The notes under the pieces: model-generated
What the model was told of the DNA's origin: nothing
The model's input: only the letters and a program-made list of their open reading frames with translations
Databases searched by the model: none
DNA from: Colwellia piezophila ATCC BAA-637
GTDB taxonomy: Bacteria > Pseudomonadota > Gammaproteobacteria > Enterobacterales > Alteromonadaceae
DNA length: 51,766 bases
Reading direction: 5' to 3'
Assembly (NCBI RefSeq): GCF_000378625.1
Contig: NZ_KB905178.1
Coordinates: 1 to 51,766, forward strand
Part shown: positions 9,005 through 17,814 of the stretch, piece by piece
How the letters are laid out: each line of letters begins with the position of its first letter
Position numbering within the stretch: position 1 is the stretch's first letter
Position numbers and translations under genes: made by a program

Positions 9005-10564
9005 ATGATTGCTCAATACACACTGTTAACCACATTAGCATTACACCATATGGTCATTGGTGGTTTGTTAGTGCTGATACTTTTAGTATTACATAAAGTA
9101 TTAAAGTCCAGTGCTGAAATGCGTAGCTGGTTATTGATGACTGCCTTTATCACCTCAACGTTAGTGCCGTTAACCTTGCTTTCAACTACGTCTGCATTAC
9201 CCATAGCGGCCAAGCCAGCATCGACTAAAGTAAATACAGTGATTGATGCAAGTGCAACTCAATCGGCCTTAGAAACTGTTGTGGTGCCGTTGCAGGAGCA
9301 AGCCTTATGGCATATGCCCAGTGAAATTGTGTTTCAGTTTAGTGAAGTTTTAACCGCGCTGATTGTGGTTTGGTTTATCGGCAGTTTATGGCGCAGTCTG
9401 ATGGTATTTGGCTCATTCCTACGCACCCGAAAATTGATAAAAAGCTGCCAACCGGTCGAGCAAAAAAACATCCGTGAGTTGGTAGCAGGAGCTGATGTTG
9501 AAATATTTACTGCCAAGCAGATTAGCTCTCCTATGGTGGTAGGCCTAACCTCGCCAAAAATTATTTTGCCAGAGAACATTATCCAGCAACTAAGTAGCGA
9601 GCAATTAGCGCCGATAGTGCTGCACGAGCTTGCTCATATTAAACGTAATGATATTTGGTTTAGCCACTTTCAAGAGTTTATTGCCGTGCTGTTTTGGTGG
9701 AGCCCAGTGATCCGTTTACTCAATAACAAAATACATATCGATAGAGAATTGGCTTGTGATTTACGAGCCGTTAAGCAACTGAACAACAATAAACAATATG
9801 CACAATCACTGATTGATTGCGCCAAATTAATGATTACCCAACAACGGAGCGTATTAGCCATGGGATTATTTAGCCAGAAAAAAGAATTGAACAACCGAGT
9901 GACTACCGTACTAAAAAGTAAAAAACTGAAAACGCCAAGTATGCTAGCCATACTTACCGTATGTTTAGGATTGTCAGCACTGACCATTAAAGTGTCACAG
10001 GCATTTGTGCCAAAAATCAGTATCAGTGATGCTCAACAAGATGCTAGACATTTCTCATTATTACCCTCATCAGATGGCGAGGAACTCATTGCGGCGGTAA
10101 TGCAAAATGATATTGCCACCATTGAAGAACTGCAAAACCAAGGTGTAGATATTAATACGCCAGCGATTGGTGATGGCACCGCATTAATTATTGCCGTCAA
10201 GCAAGACAACCGTCAAATGGTGCAGGCGTTAATTGATTTAGGCGCCGATGTTAACCAGTCATCTCGTGGTGATGGTAATCCTTTAATTACCGCAGCCATG
10301 ACTAACAACATCACCTTAGCGCAATTACTCATTGATAACGGTGCGAATATAAATGCCATTGTGCCCAAGGATGAAACACCGTTAATCAATGCCACTCGAA
10401 GAGGTTATTTCGAGATGACCCAGCTACTTGTTAGTCAAGGCGCAGATGTTAACTTGTCAGTAAAAACAGGATTATCTGACGGTTTTAAAATTCGTTCTCC
10501 ATTGAATATGTCACGTAGCAGAGAAATTACTAACTACCTTATTACAAATGGTGCCATTGAATAA
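9005..10564 (+). CDS. BlaR1-like M56 membrane metallopeptidase with C-terminal ankyrin repeats
   Basis: This is the sensor-protease partner of the BlaI-type repressor. Membrane segments are visible near residues 13-33, 38-58, 113-133 and 319-335. The zinc-peptidase motif HELAH (207-211) lies in VLHELAHIKRND, and a second conserved stretch DRELACDLRAV follows. Classical BlaR1/MecR1 proteins end in a penicillin-binding sensor domain. Here, from about residue 357, the C-terminus is instead four ankyrin-type repeats, each ending in a VDIN, ADVN, ANIN or ADVN turn. If the topology follows BlaR1, the ankyrin array is periplasmic and may sense a protein or envelope ligand. The 519-residue ORF is intact. 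Family assignment is firm; the stimulus is unknown. Confidence 0.9.
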   Translation: MIAQYTLLTTLALHHMVIGGLLVLILLVLHKVLKSSAEMRSWLLMTAFITSTLVPLTLLSTTSALPIAAKPASTKVNTVIDASATQSALETVVVPLQEQALWHMPSEIVFQFSEVLTALIVVWFIGSLWRSLMVFGSFLRTRKLIKSCQPVEQKNIRELVAGADVEIFTAKQISSPMVVGLTSPKIILPENIIQQLSSEQLAPIVLHELAHIKRNDIWFSHFQEFIAVLFWWSPVIRLLNNKIHIDRELACDLRAVKQLNNNKQYAQSLIDCAKLMITQQRSVLAMGLFSQKKELNNRVTTVLKSKKLKTPSMLAILTVCLGLSALTIKVSQAFVPKISISDAQQDARHFSLLPSSDGEELIAAVMQNDIATIEELQNQGVDINTPAIGDGTALIIAVKQDNRQMVQALIDLGADVNQSSRGDGNPLITAAMTNNITLAQLLIDNGANINAIVPKDETPLINATRRGYFEMTQLLVSQGADVNLSVKTGLSDGFKIRSPLNMSRSREITNYLITNGAIE

Positions 10565-10817
10565 CACTTGCCATCAATACTGTTCAGCCTAGTTATTAAT
10601 TAATGCTGACTTAAAATAATTAAAATCTAGTTAAGCCAATTTAACAGCGCTTAAACCTAGCTTACACCCAACAAAAGACTTGTGGACTTTTCCTAACTTT
10701 CCTAACTATTGCAAAAATACTTAGACCTTAGGCTCGGCAAACTCGTCTTTAAAAAAGAGTACCAGATGAATTTATTACTTAACAGACACGTTGTAGAACA
10801 GCAAACAGGAGGCCATA

Positions 10818-12230
10818 GTGATATTTAATACCCCTATATTTTTCTGGTTCTTTTGCATTTTCATCTTATTTTATGGCTTTGCTTTCTTAAAGCAAACCCC
10901 TAAAGTTTATCTGCTGTTAGTTAGCAGTTTGATCTTTTACGGTGCCTGGAATTACAGCTTTATTCCGTTATTAGTCGGTAGTGGTATTGCCGATTATTTT
11001 ATTGCCCAAGCTATTGGCAATGCCTCAAGTCAACGCAATAAAAAGCGTTGGTTAATTTTATCATTGGTGATTAATTTAGGTATTTTAGCGACCTTTAAAT
11101 ATGCTGATTTTGCCATAGCATCGGTTGCTGATTTACTGTCAGTATTGGGTTATCAAGCATCATTTACCACACTGTCTTGGGTGCTACCGGTGGGTATTTC
11201 TTTTTATACTTTCCAAAGTATGAGTTACACCATCGATGTTTACCGTGGTGATATGAAACCTAGAAAAGGCTTAGTTGAGTTTGTCGCCGCGTTATCTTTT
11301 TTCCCACAATTAGTCGCCGGCCCTATTCTTAGAGCTAAACATATTTTGCCGCAGATGCACGCCATCTCTATGCCGAAATGGCTCGAAGCAAAACATGGTT
11401 TTTTATTAATTACCGTCGGTTTAATCAAAAAGACTGGCGCTGATATTCTCGCCATTCCGGCAGAAAAAGCCTTTGCGGCGCAAGAGGCATTGAGCACCTT
11501 AGAAATGTGGACGGGTGTACTGGCATTTGCAGGGCAAATCTATGGTGATTTTTCCGGTTATACCGATATGGCTATCGGCTTAGCGATTTTACTCGGTTTT
11601 AATATTCCACTTAACTTTAGAGTGCCCTACTTTGCCAAATCTCCGGTTGATTTCTGGCGTAGATGGCATATTTCATTATCGAGTTGGTTAAAGGATTATT
11701 TATACATCTCCTTAGGTGGCAATAGGAATAATAACCGTACCCGTAATGTATTTTTAACGATGTTATTAGGTGGTTTATGGCATGGTGCTGCCTGGACATT
11801 TGTTGCTTGGGGCGCTTTTCATGGCGCGATTATTACCCTGACCCATTATTTCGCAAATTTACCGATATTCAGTCGCTTTAATAACAGTAATGCCTTAGCT
11901 GTCAGCTTCGTTAAATGGGCGATGACCTTCTATTTAATTCTGATTGGTTGGGTGTTTTTTAGAGCAACTGACATCAATAGCGCAATAACCATTATTGGTA
12001 ATTTACATACTATTGGTAGCGCCAGTGTACTAGGCGCTAATGCTTGGACCATCTTCATATTTACCACTGTTTGGATATTGATGGTGCATGTTATGGACTA
12101 CTTTGTCATAAAATCTGCTGACAAATTGGAACAGAAAAACTGGCAGTTTTGGTTGTTAATTATTGTAGGCCAAGCCCTTTGTTTATTAATAGGAGAACCA
12201 AGTAATGAGTTTATCTACTTCCAGTTTTAA
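10818..12230 (+). CDS. MBOAT-family membrane O-acyltransferase (AlgI/DltB-like)
   Basis: The protein is predicted to move an acyl group, usually acetyl, across the inner membrane to a polysaccharide-modifying partner. The 470-residue polytopic product carries the family hallmarks: the N-terminal FFWFFCIFILFYGF helix, DFWRRWHISLSSWLKDYLYI in the middle, and GGLWHGAAWTFVAWG with the conserved catalytic His. The GTG start at 10818 is supported by AGGAGG at 10808-10813. The end overlaps the next gene by 26 bp, so the two are translationally coupled. No alginate or teichoic-acid genes are nearby, so the glycan substrate is unknown. Confidence 0.93.
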   Translation: MIFNTPIFFWFFCIFILFYGFAFLKQTPKVYLLLVSSLIFYGAWNYSFIPLLVGSGIADYFIAQAIGNASSQRNKKRWLILSLVINLGILATFKYADFAIASVADLLSVLGYQASFTTLSWVLPVGISFYTFQSMSYTIDVYRGDMKPRKGLVEFVAALSFFPQLVAGPILRAKHILPQMHAISMPKWLEAKHGFLLITVGLIKKTGADILAIPAEKAFAAQEALSTLEMWTGVLAFAGQIYGDFSGYTDMAIGLAILLGFNIPLNFRVPYFAKSPVDFWRRWHISLSSWLKDYLYISLGGNRNNNRTRNVFLTMLLGGLWHGAAWTFVAWGAFHGAIITLTHYFANLPIFSRFNNSNALAVSFVKWAMTFYLILIGWVFFRATDINSAITIIGNLHTIGSASVLGANAWTIFIFTTVWILMVHVMDYFVIKSADKLEQKNWQFWLLIIVGQALCLLIGEPSNEFIYFQF

Positions 12231-13482
12231 TGAAGAGAACACCACAAAGATGGATACATCCATTACCATTGATGACCAAGCATCTTCAAAGCAAATGGTT
12301 GACCAAGCTGAAGATAGACGGGTATTTATTAAAATAACCTTGGCGATCGTACTAGGCATGATGGTAGCAATGGGCTTAGTGCGCCTATTGCTCGATGCCA
12401 ACGGTGCTAATAAACAAGGTATTTTAGGGCGAGTATTGCAGGCACAAGCAGCAATTCCTCAAATCATTGCTGAGCCAAATGATTTGGTGATGTTTTACGG
12501 CTCTTCGATGACTCGTGCAGGTTTTTCACCACGAAAATTTGACCGTGATTTAAAAGTTATGGGCAAAGATATCACCTCGTTTAATTTTGGCTTTGGTGGC
12601 TTAAATCCCTATTACCAAGAGCTGTTATCGAGACGTTTAGCCGAGCAGTTTATCGAACAAGATAGAAAGCTTAAATTAGCCTTGATTGAATTTAACCCCT
12701 TTCAAGCCACTACCACACGATGGAATAGGGCTAAATTCACCTTAGATTCTTATATTACTATGTTGTCTAACGATGCCGAGTTATGGCAAATATTGCAGCA
12801 AGACCTGAGCCGAGGCATTCACTTATTTAACATTAAATATATTCGCAATCATGTCTCTGCTGAAATGGTCACTAGCTATTATGCTCGGGAAATATTTCCA
12901 CCACAAAGAGGGCAGCGCTTTAAAGATGATGAGGAAACGGTTGCTGCCCGTAGAAGTTTGGGCAAAGAGTTAAACCAAGCATTCGAAACAGACTATCCAA
13001 ACTACTCAGGTGAAGATTGGTATTACCCTTGGCGAGGTGCTGGTACTATTCCACAAGAGCGTTCGGAAAAAACCTTAGCGGTATTTGATGACTATTATGC
13101 GGCGACACAAACCGATGCTCAGATGAAAAATGATCGTTTGAGTCGTATAAGAAGTGCTGACATTGAAGAATTACATTTCGAACCCTTTTTAGTCGAGAGC
13201 TTTATTGGCATAGTGAAAAACTTCCAACGTTTTTCCGAAAAAGTTGAAGTGGTTATGTTACCTAAAAATAGCCGCTATATTCACTACACACCCGAGGCAA
13301 AAATACGACTTGCGCAGGCTATAAAGCAAATTGAAAAGGCCACAGGTATCAAGATAAAAAACCATCAAGATATCAAAGAAGTTAATGCTGATATGTATCG
13401 AGATAGCACGCATTTATCACGCTATCGTGGTGATATTGCCTATACCGACTTCTTACTTAGTGAGTATGCGAAGGTTTTGTAA
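12205..13482 (+). CDS. SGNH-hydrolase-like protein, probable partner of the MBOAT acyltransferase
   Basis: The 425-residue protein has one N-terminal membrane anchor near residues 32-54 (FIKITLAIVLGMMVAMGLVR) and a large, probably periplasmic domain. FYGSSMTRAGFS near residue 97 matches SGNH block I with the nucleophilic Ser, and DSTHLS near residue 400 supplies the Asp-x-x-His of block V. This is the layout of the DltD and AlgJ/AlgX-like proteins that finish O-acylation begun by an MBOAT protein. The ATG at 12205 lies inside the MBOAT gene and has GGAGA upstream. I do not recognise the exact family, so the role is inferred from motifs and coupling. Confidence 0.75.
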   Translation: MSLSTSSFNEENTTKMDTSITIDDQASSKQMVDQAEDRRVFIKITLAIVLGMMVAMGLVRLLLDANGANKQGILGRVLQAQAAIPQIIAEPNDLVMFYGSSMTRAGFSPRKFDRDLKVMGKDITSFNFGFGGLNPYYQELLSRRLAEQFIEQDRKLKLALIEFNPFQATTTRWNRAKFTLDSYITMLSNDAELWQILQQDLSRGIHLFNIKYIRNHVSAEMVTSYYAREIFPPQRGQRFKDDEETVAARRSLGKELNQAFETDYPNYSGEDWYYPWRGAGTIPQERSEKTLAVFDDYYAATQTDAQMKNDRLSRIRSADIEELHFEPFLVESFIGIVKNFQRFSEKVEVVMLPKNSRYIHYTPEAKIRLAQAIKQIEKATGIKIKNHQDIKEVNADMYRDSTHLSRYRGDIAYTDFLLSEYAKVL

Positions 13483-13495
13483 AACTTACCTGGGC

Positions 13496-14542
13496 TCACT
13501 CTATCGGGTAGCCCAGCGCTTGCCACTGTGCAAAGCCTGAGTGACTTACACAAGTGATATTCTCCAGCCCCATCATGGCTAAATTAGTTAACGCTGTTTG
13601 AGATCTACGGCCTGAGTGGCAGTAGATATAAATATGTTCAAATCTTTTCAGTGCTACTAGATGATCAGGCTCGGTACCTAGTGGGATATTTTGACTGTGT
13701 GGTATATGGCCTGCTAAATATTCTTCTTGAGTACGGTTATCAATAATCAAGTATTCAGGATTTTTTTGTTGCCATATTTGATAAAGCGAGGTCATGGAAA
13801 AATCTTCATGCACATAAGTATTGGGATTAACGTTAATGCCACACGCTTCATTAGCGGGAACTGCTTCATTAATTTTTTTGGGTAAGGTTAAATTCAGGTT
13901 ATCCATAATATTAATGAAATCGACCAATGACTTTTGTTTGCCCAGTCGAGCATTCCATTGTTTTTCTTCAACAATAGTAGAGCTAGTATTGCCATTGTAA
14001 TCATGACCCGGGTAAACAATGGTCTCATCAGGTAAGGTAAATAATTTTTCAGTGACGCTGTGGTATAAATCTTCTGATCTGCCCTGCTGAAAATCAGTGC
14101 GGCCACACCCTCTGATCAATAAGGTATCACCGGTAAAAACCATGTTGTTGACAAGATAACTCATACACCCAGAAGTATGGCCAGGTGTGCTTATTGCTTT
14201 AATATGATATCGACCAAGAGTGAGTTCATCACCATCATTGAGCTCAATATCAATTGACTTAATGCCCGCTGCTTGGCTATAAACTATTTTTGCACCGGTT
14301 TTTTGTCTGATTAAACCTGCCGAACTGATGTGATCAGCATGAACGTGAGTTTCAATAGCATAAAGAAGCTCAATGCCCAGCTCTTCAATATATTGTAAAT
14401 CACGCTTTAGTTGCTCTTTCACTCCGTCAATAATCGCCCCTTGATGGCTTTCAGTGTCAATCAATAAGTAAGTGTAGGTACAACTATCTCTATCAAAGAA
14501 TTGTTTGATAGAGATAGTCTTTGGGGAGGTTGAAATAGTCAT
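13496..14542 (-). CDS. Persulfide-dioxygenase-like metallo-beta-lactamase fold fused to rhodanese
   Basis: The N-terminal two-thirds is an ETHE1-like metallo-beta-lactamase fold: ETHVHADHISSAG, STPGHTSGC, FTGDTLLIRGCGRTDF and YPGHDY supply the metal ligands. The C-terminal 100 residues are a rhodanese domain with active-site Cys in YCHSGRRSQTAL. Known enzymes of this fused type oxidise glutathione persulfide to sulfite and exchange sulfur with thiosulfate, so sulfide detoxification is the likely role. I start at the ATG at 14542; a GTG at 14554 in the same frame is possible and neither has a good ribosome site. The gene converges on the SGNH gene with 13 bp between the stops. A small frameshifted gene lies just upstream on the same strand. 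Confidence 0.88.
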   Translation of the reverse strand: MTISTSPKTISIKQFFDRDSCTYTYLLIDTESHQGAIIDGVKEQLKRDLQYIEELGIELLYAIETHVHADHISSAGLIRQKTGAKIVYSQAAGIKSIDIELNDGDELTLGRYHIKAISTPGHTSGCMSYLVNNMVFTGDTLLIRGCGRTDFQQGRSEDLYHSVTEKLFTLPDETIVYPGHDYNGNTSSTIVEEKQWNARLGKQKSLVDFINIMDNLNLTLPKKINEAVPANEACGINVNPNTYVHEDFSMTSLYQIWQQKNPEYLIIDNRTQEEYLAGHIPHSQNIPLGTEPDHLVALKRFEHIYIYCHSGRRSQTALTNLAMMGLENITCVSHSGFAQWQALGYPIE

Positions 14543-14609
14543 AACTACGCTCACGTATATTGATAGGAGAGATCAATAAGTATAGTTAGGGGGTTGAGTT
14601 TAGCCGATA

Positions 14610-14989
14610 TTAATTCAAGCTCATCAGCCAGTTCATGGCATCTTTTTCATTATCAAAACTTCTCGTTTGTTGCGATGCTCGAGCAGGAGACAACTTATTG
14701 ATAACATCTAAGGCTATGTTTGAGGTGATAACCATGGCTTTCCGATTAGCTTTTGCTGGTTCAGCCAGAGGTTATAGTTTTCCAGCTCTTGATACGCTTC
14801 TGGCGTTCCACCTAAAAAATCCAAATTATTAACCAGTATTGAAAAGCTTTGACCTTTTAAGTCATTAACAATAGCTCTGACACCGTTAGTGTACTGCTGT
14901 GTACCGTATTCATTAAAAGCATCAAAGTTTCGGACAATGATAATACTCCCTATCACTTCGAGAGCAACTTCACCGTGTTCAATAACCAT
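14610..14989 (-). pseudogene. Small SpoIIAA/STAS-like protein gene with a single-base frameshift
   Basis: The first frame (14989 down to 14714) reads MVIEHGEVALEVIGSIIIV and continues through PEAYQELENYNLWLNQQK, then runs into an out-of-frame tail ending at TAG. The next frame continues with ANRKAMVITSNIALDVINKL and ends EKDAMNWLMSLN at TAA (14610). The whole span is 380 bp, one base short of 127 codons. Adding one A to the run of four at 14751-14754 (T on the plus strand) gives a continuous 126-residue protein. AGGGG precedes the ATG. The fold looks like the SpoIIAA/STAS-like superfamily, but I do not recognise a named function. It may be a true mutation or a homopolymer sequencing error. 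Confidence 0.75.
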
Positions 14990-15188
14990 GCTTTTCCCCT
15001 AACCAACGAGCTAACTTACGTTATATCACAATTAGCGAGAAAATTATTGCTCTGGCTTATAACGACCGTATAAGAAAATGATCACTTCTTTAGGCGTCTG
15101 CTTTCATTAACTGCAATTAGATTTACCATAGCATTACATTAGATGAGCAGCTATACCTATGGAATAGCTCATTACTAGGTGTTCCACT

Positions 15189-15905
15189 TTGAATTACTTA
15201 CGAGGTATTTTCTTCTTAGGATATTTTTTTGCTGCTGGCTTTTATGGCTCAATAATCATTCTTATATTGGGTAAAAAGCGCAGTGCTGCCCTTGATGTTT
15301 TTAGTCGATATTCTCAATATGCGTTAAATATGGCGAAAATTAACATCAAACTCGATGGTGCTGAACACCTGCCGAGCAACGGCTTTGTCGCGGTACATAA
15401 CGAAACCTCTTGGCCTGACATTATCGCCTTACAAGCTACACTTTATAACAACTATGTAGATCATGCGGCAGTCGCTAGCCAATACGGTATGATTCCCTTT
15501 ATGAAGGCAGCCTGTAAAGCCGCAGGAATCCTCTTAGTACCCCGTGGAAATCGAGCTGGTGTTGATAAGGTATTAAACGAACTTGTTGAGTACCTTAAAG
15601 GCGGTGAACGGGTCGTATTTGGTGGCGAAGGACGCTTGTCTGGCATTGATGGCGTTATGCGTTTTAAACAAGGTAGTGCTTTATTAGCAATACGTTCAGG
15701 GAAGCCACTGATACCCATTGCATTTCACGGCGGCCAATTACTGATGCCTTTGCAATCCTGTGCTCTCATTCCTGGCACAATTCGTATCCGCTTTGGCGCT
15801 CCTATAGTCAGTGAGGGGCTATCAGACAAAGATGCCCGTATGCTTGTTGACCAAGCTCAAGCGGCGGTGAGTAAACTTTATAAAGCGCTGAGCGAGGAAA
15901 AATAA
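15189..15905 (+). CDS. 1-acyl-glycerol-3-phosphate acyltransferase (PlsC-like)
   Basis: The 238-residue protein belongs to the PlsC/LPLAT superfamily, which acylates lysophosphatidate or related lipids. An N-terminal hydrophobic segment (LRGIFFLGYFFAAGFYGSII) is followed by the His-Asp motif region VHNETSWPD, which is spaced more widely than the usual HX4D. Then come the lysophosphatidate-contact region ILLVPRGNRAGVD and the glutamate motif FGGEGRLSGIDGVMRFKQG in place of FPEGTR. These departures suggest a paralogue rather than the housekeeping PlsC. The start is TTG at 15189 with AGGTG 7-8 bases upstream. It stands alone, between a frameshifted gene and a convergent spermidine-synthase-like pair. 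Confidence 0.85.
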   Translation: MNYLRGIFFLGYFFAAGFYGSIIILILGKKRSAALDVFSRYSQYALNMAKINIKLDGAEHLPSNGFVAVHNETSWPDIIALQATLYNNYVDHAAVASQYGMIPFMKAACKAAGILLVPRGNRAGVDKVLNELVEYLKGGERVVFGGEGRLSGIDGVMRFKQGSALLAIRSGKPLIPIAFHGGQLLMPLQSCALIPGTIRIRFGAPIVSEGLSDKDARMLVDQAQAAVSKLYKALSEEK

Positions 15906-15958
15906 AGCCTTAACCTCAGCTTGCCGTATCGATTAACTCAACGTCGCCTAATGTCTTA

Positions 15959-16891
15959 TTAATTAATATTCAGTAAATTGGCTGGCGCAAATTGATCCGT
16001 TAGGATTGGGCTATCATCAGGCCAGTCTTGATGGGTAGTGGTGGACTTCATATTTTGATAAAGCTGCTTTACATCGACACCAATAGCCAGTAATTCACTC
16101 GCTAACTTAGCGATGCTTTCATTTTGCTTTATTAGCACTTCGACACTAAGCGGACTTTGCTCTAGTGGCGTATTTCGGGCTAAGATTACTCGGTTATTAT
16201 CGTCTTGATTACTCACCTGATAAAAATCACCAAAAACGGATTTATACGTTGCTGACTCATAAGCATATAACTTACTAGAAGAGAAAGTATTGGCCGTTAA
16301 TATGCCTTCTTTGGAAAGTAAGCTTTTAATTTCTTCGAGAAACTCTTTGGTCATTAAATGTTCCGGAATGTAATCACCATTAAAGGCATCCAGTATGATC
16401 CAATCGTACTGTTGCTTTTTTAACAACGCCCTTTTAACAAAGACCCTACCGTCTTGGCTATAGGTTTTTATTTGCTCATTTTCTAAAAAACCAAAATATT
16501 GTCGAGCCACCTTAATGACACTCGGATCTATTTCCACGTTATCAATATCACTGTCCGGCAATAATTGATGCAAGGTATTTGACATAGTGCCGCCGCCAAG
16601 ACCAATAATCAAAATACGTTTTGGCTCAGGGTTAACTAGCAAACTTGTTAGCAATAGTTTGGTGTAATTAAAAACTAATTTTTGCGGTTGGCTTTTAAAG
16701 AAACAGGTTTGCCGAGTATTGCGACTTTTAACATTAAACTTTAAACACCGTAAATCGCCTTTATCCTCCACGAGAATATTACTATATAAAGACCGTTCAC
16801 TATGAATCACTTTAGCCATAGCATTATTGGTAATAAAAGCAGCCATTAAAAAAAATAGGCCTAGCATTAACTTACTGATTGCATTAGGCAT
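15959..16891 (-). CDS. Spermidine-synthase-like methyltransferase-fold protein (soluble half)
   Basis: The 310-residue product (start ATG at 16891, MPNAISKLMLG) has an N-terminal hydrophobic segment and then a spermidine-synthase-like Rossmann domain: ILIIGLGGGTMSNTLHQLLP, VEIDPSVIKVARQYFGF, the aspartate in QDGRVFV, and LDAFNGDYIPEHL. Such domains bind decarboxylated or normal S-adenosylmethionine, but family members fused to membrane regions are of unproven function. Its ATG overlaps the stop of the upstream membrane-protein gene by 8 bp, so the two are coupled. In many bacteria these two parts are one polypeptide. The frame is open upstream to 16945, but that part lies within the neighbour. 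Polyamine synthase activity should not be assumed. Confidence 0.82.
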   Translation of the reverse strand: MPNAISKLMLGLFFLMAAFITNNAMAKVIHSERSLYSNILVEDKGDLRCLKFNVKSRNTRQTCFFKSQPQKLVFNYTKLLLTSLLVNPEPKRILIIGLGGGTMSNTLHQLLPDSDIDNVEIDPSVIKVARQYFGFLENEQIKTYSQDGRVFVKRALLKKQQYDWIILDAFNGDYIPEHLMTKEFLEEIKSLLSKEGILTANTFSSSKLYAYESATYKSVFGDFYQVSNQDDNNRVILARNTPLEQSPLSVEVLIKQNESIAKLASELLAIGVDVKQLYQNMKSTTTHQDWPDDSPILTDQFAPANLLNIN

Positions 16892-17546
16892 GGCTGATAT
16901 CTCGTTGTAGGTTCGTTGTGCGGAAATTTGCATGACTTTTAGCAAGTAATATAGTTATTACTCCTAATAGGCTCAGTACCAAGCTAACCGTAATAACAAT
17001 GGTATTTATATCAAACCATAAGACTAAGTAGAAAGACGTGATAATGGTGCCCAAAGCACTACCTAGGGTAGCAACAAAATATAATCTGCCAGCTACCTGG
17101 CCACTTTCATTGGAATTTGTCACCAATAGCCTTACCGAGTAGGGTGATAACATGCCAAGAATAACGGTAGGCAGAAAAAACAATACTGTAGAGGCTAATA
17201 AAGAGCCATATCGTGAATCTTCTACAGCCAAAAATATGGCCTCCATTAGCCAAGTACTTGATGCGGCAATAGGTAATAAGGTAATACCGGCAATAATAAA
17301 AATAGCGCCATAACGAGTAAGTGAGGCAGACTGAGTAGAAAACTTACCGCCAAGTAAGTAGCCAAAAGATAAGCTAAGCATAAAGACCGTGATGATACTG
17401 CCCCATATATGAACACTGCTACCAAAAAAAGGTGCGAGAATTCGGCCGGCGAGTAGTTCAATACACATGATGGAGAAACCACTAGTGAAGGCAAGTAAGT
17501 AGATAAACAGGTTTTGGTAATTAACTGATTTGTTCAGTGCTTGCAT
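16884..17546 (-). CDS. Membrane half of a fused-MFS/spermidine-synthase-like protein
   Basis: The 220-residue protein is almost entirely transmembrane, with about six segments. It begins FIYLLAFTSGFSIMCIELLA and includes RILAPFFGSSVHIWGSII, the characteristic opening of the membrane region found fused to spermidine-synthase-like domains. It also has the later motif FVATLGSALGTIITSFYLV. It ends ISHA with the stop overlapping the ATG of the soluble half (16891), so the system here is split into two proteins. It lies in the inner membrane. Transport substrate and function are unknown. Confidence 0.85.
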   Translation of the reverse strand: MQALNKSVNYQNLFIYLLAFTSGFSIMCIELLAGRILAPFFGSSVHIWGSIITVFMLSLSFGYLLGGKFSTQSASLTRYGAIFIIAGITLLPIAASSTWLMEAIFLAVEDSRYGSLLASTVLFFLPTVILGMLSPYSVRLLVTNSNESGQVAGRLYFVATLGSALGTIITSFYLVLWFDINTIVITVSLVLSLLGVITILLAKSHANFRTTNLQRDISHA

Positions 17547-17706
17547 AGTTTTTCACTAGGTTTATTTTTGAAGTTGTTCCTGCACTGTAAATTATTTTTA
17601 CAGTCTTGGGTAGTAAACAACAGCCAAATCACCAAATGGCTATGAGTCCTGTGACTGAAGTTCTAATGAAACGGGTATTAGTCATTTATTTAGGACAGGC
17701 ATAACC

Positions 17707-17742
17707 AAAAAAAACGTAATAATTGCTTATTACGCTTTTTTT
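17707..17742 (-). terminator. Rho-independent terminator downstream of the DUF4097 gene
   Basis: CGTAATAA (17715-17722) pairs with TTATTACG (17727-17734). On the minus strand it is followed by eight U (A at 17707-17714), and on the plus strand by seven T (17736-17742). It lies 73 bp past the minus-strand DUF4097 stop and should work in both directions. Confidence 0.8.
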
Positions 17743-17814
17743 ATATACTTTCTCTGGTTTTCATTTGCGCTAACTTCCAATAAAAAGCAGGTAATGAAAA
17801 CTAGGTAATAACGT

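Noticed and set aside
9005..10564. Calling the BlaI/M56 pair a beta-lactam resistance module
   Set aside because: There is no penicillin-binding sensor domain and no beta-lactamase gene beside it; the serine hydrolase at 41051 is distant and lacks a KTG motif.
10766..10828. 20-codon frame overlapping the MBOAT start
   Set aside because: It could be a leader peptide, but the start context is weak and the overlap may be chance.
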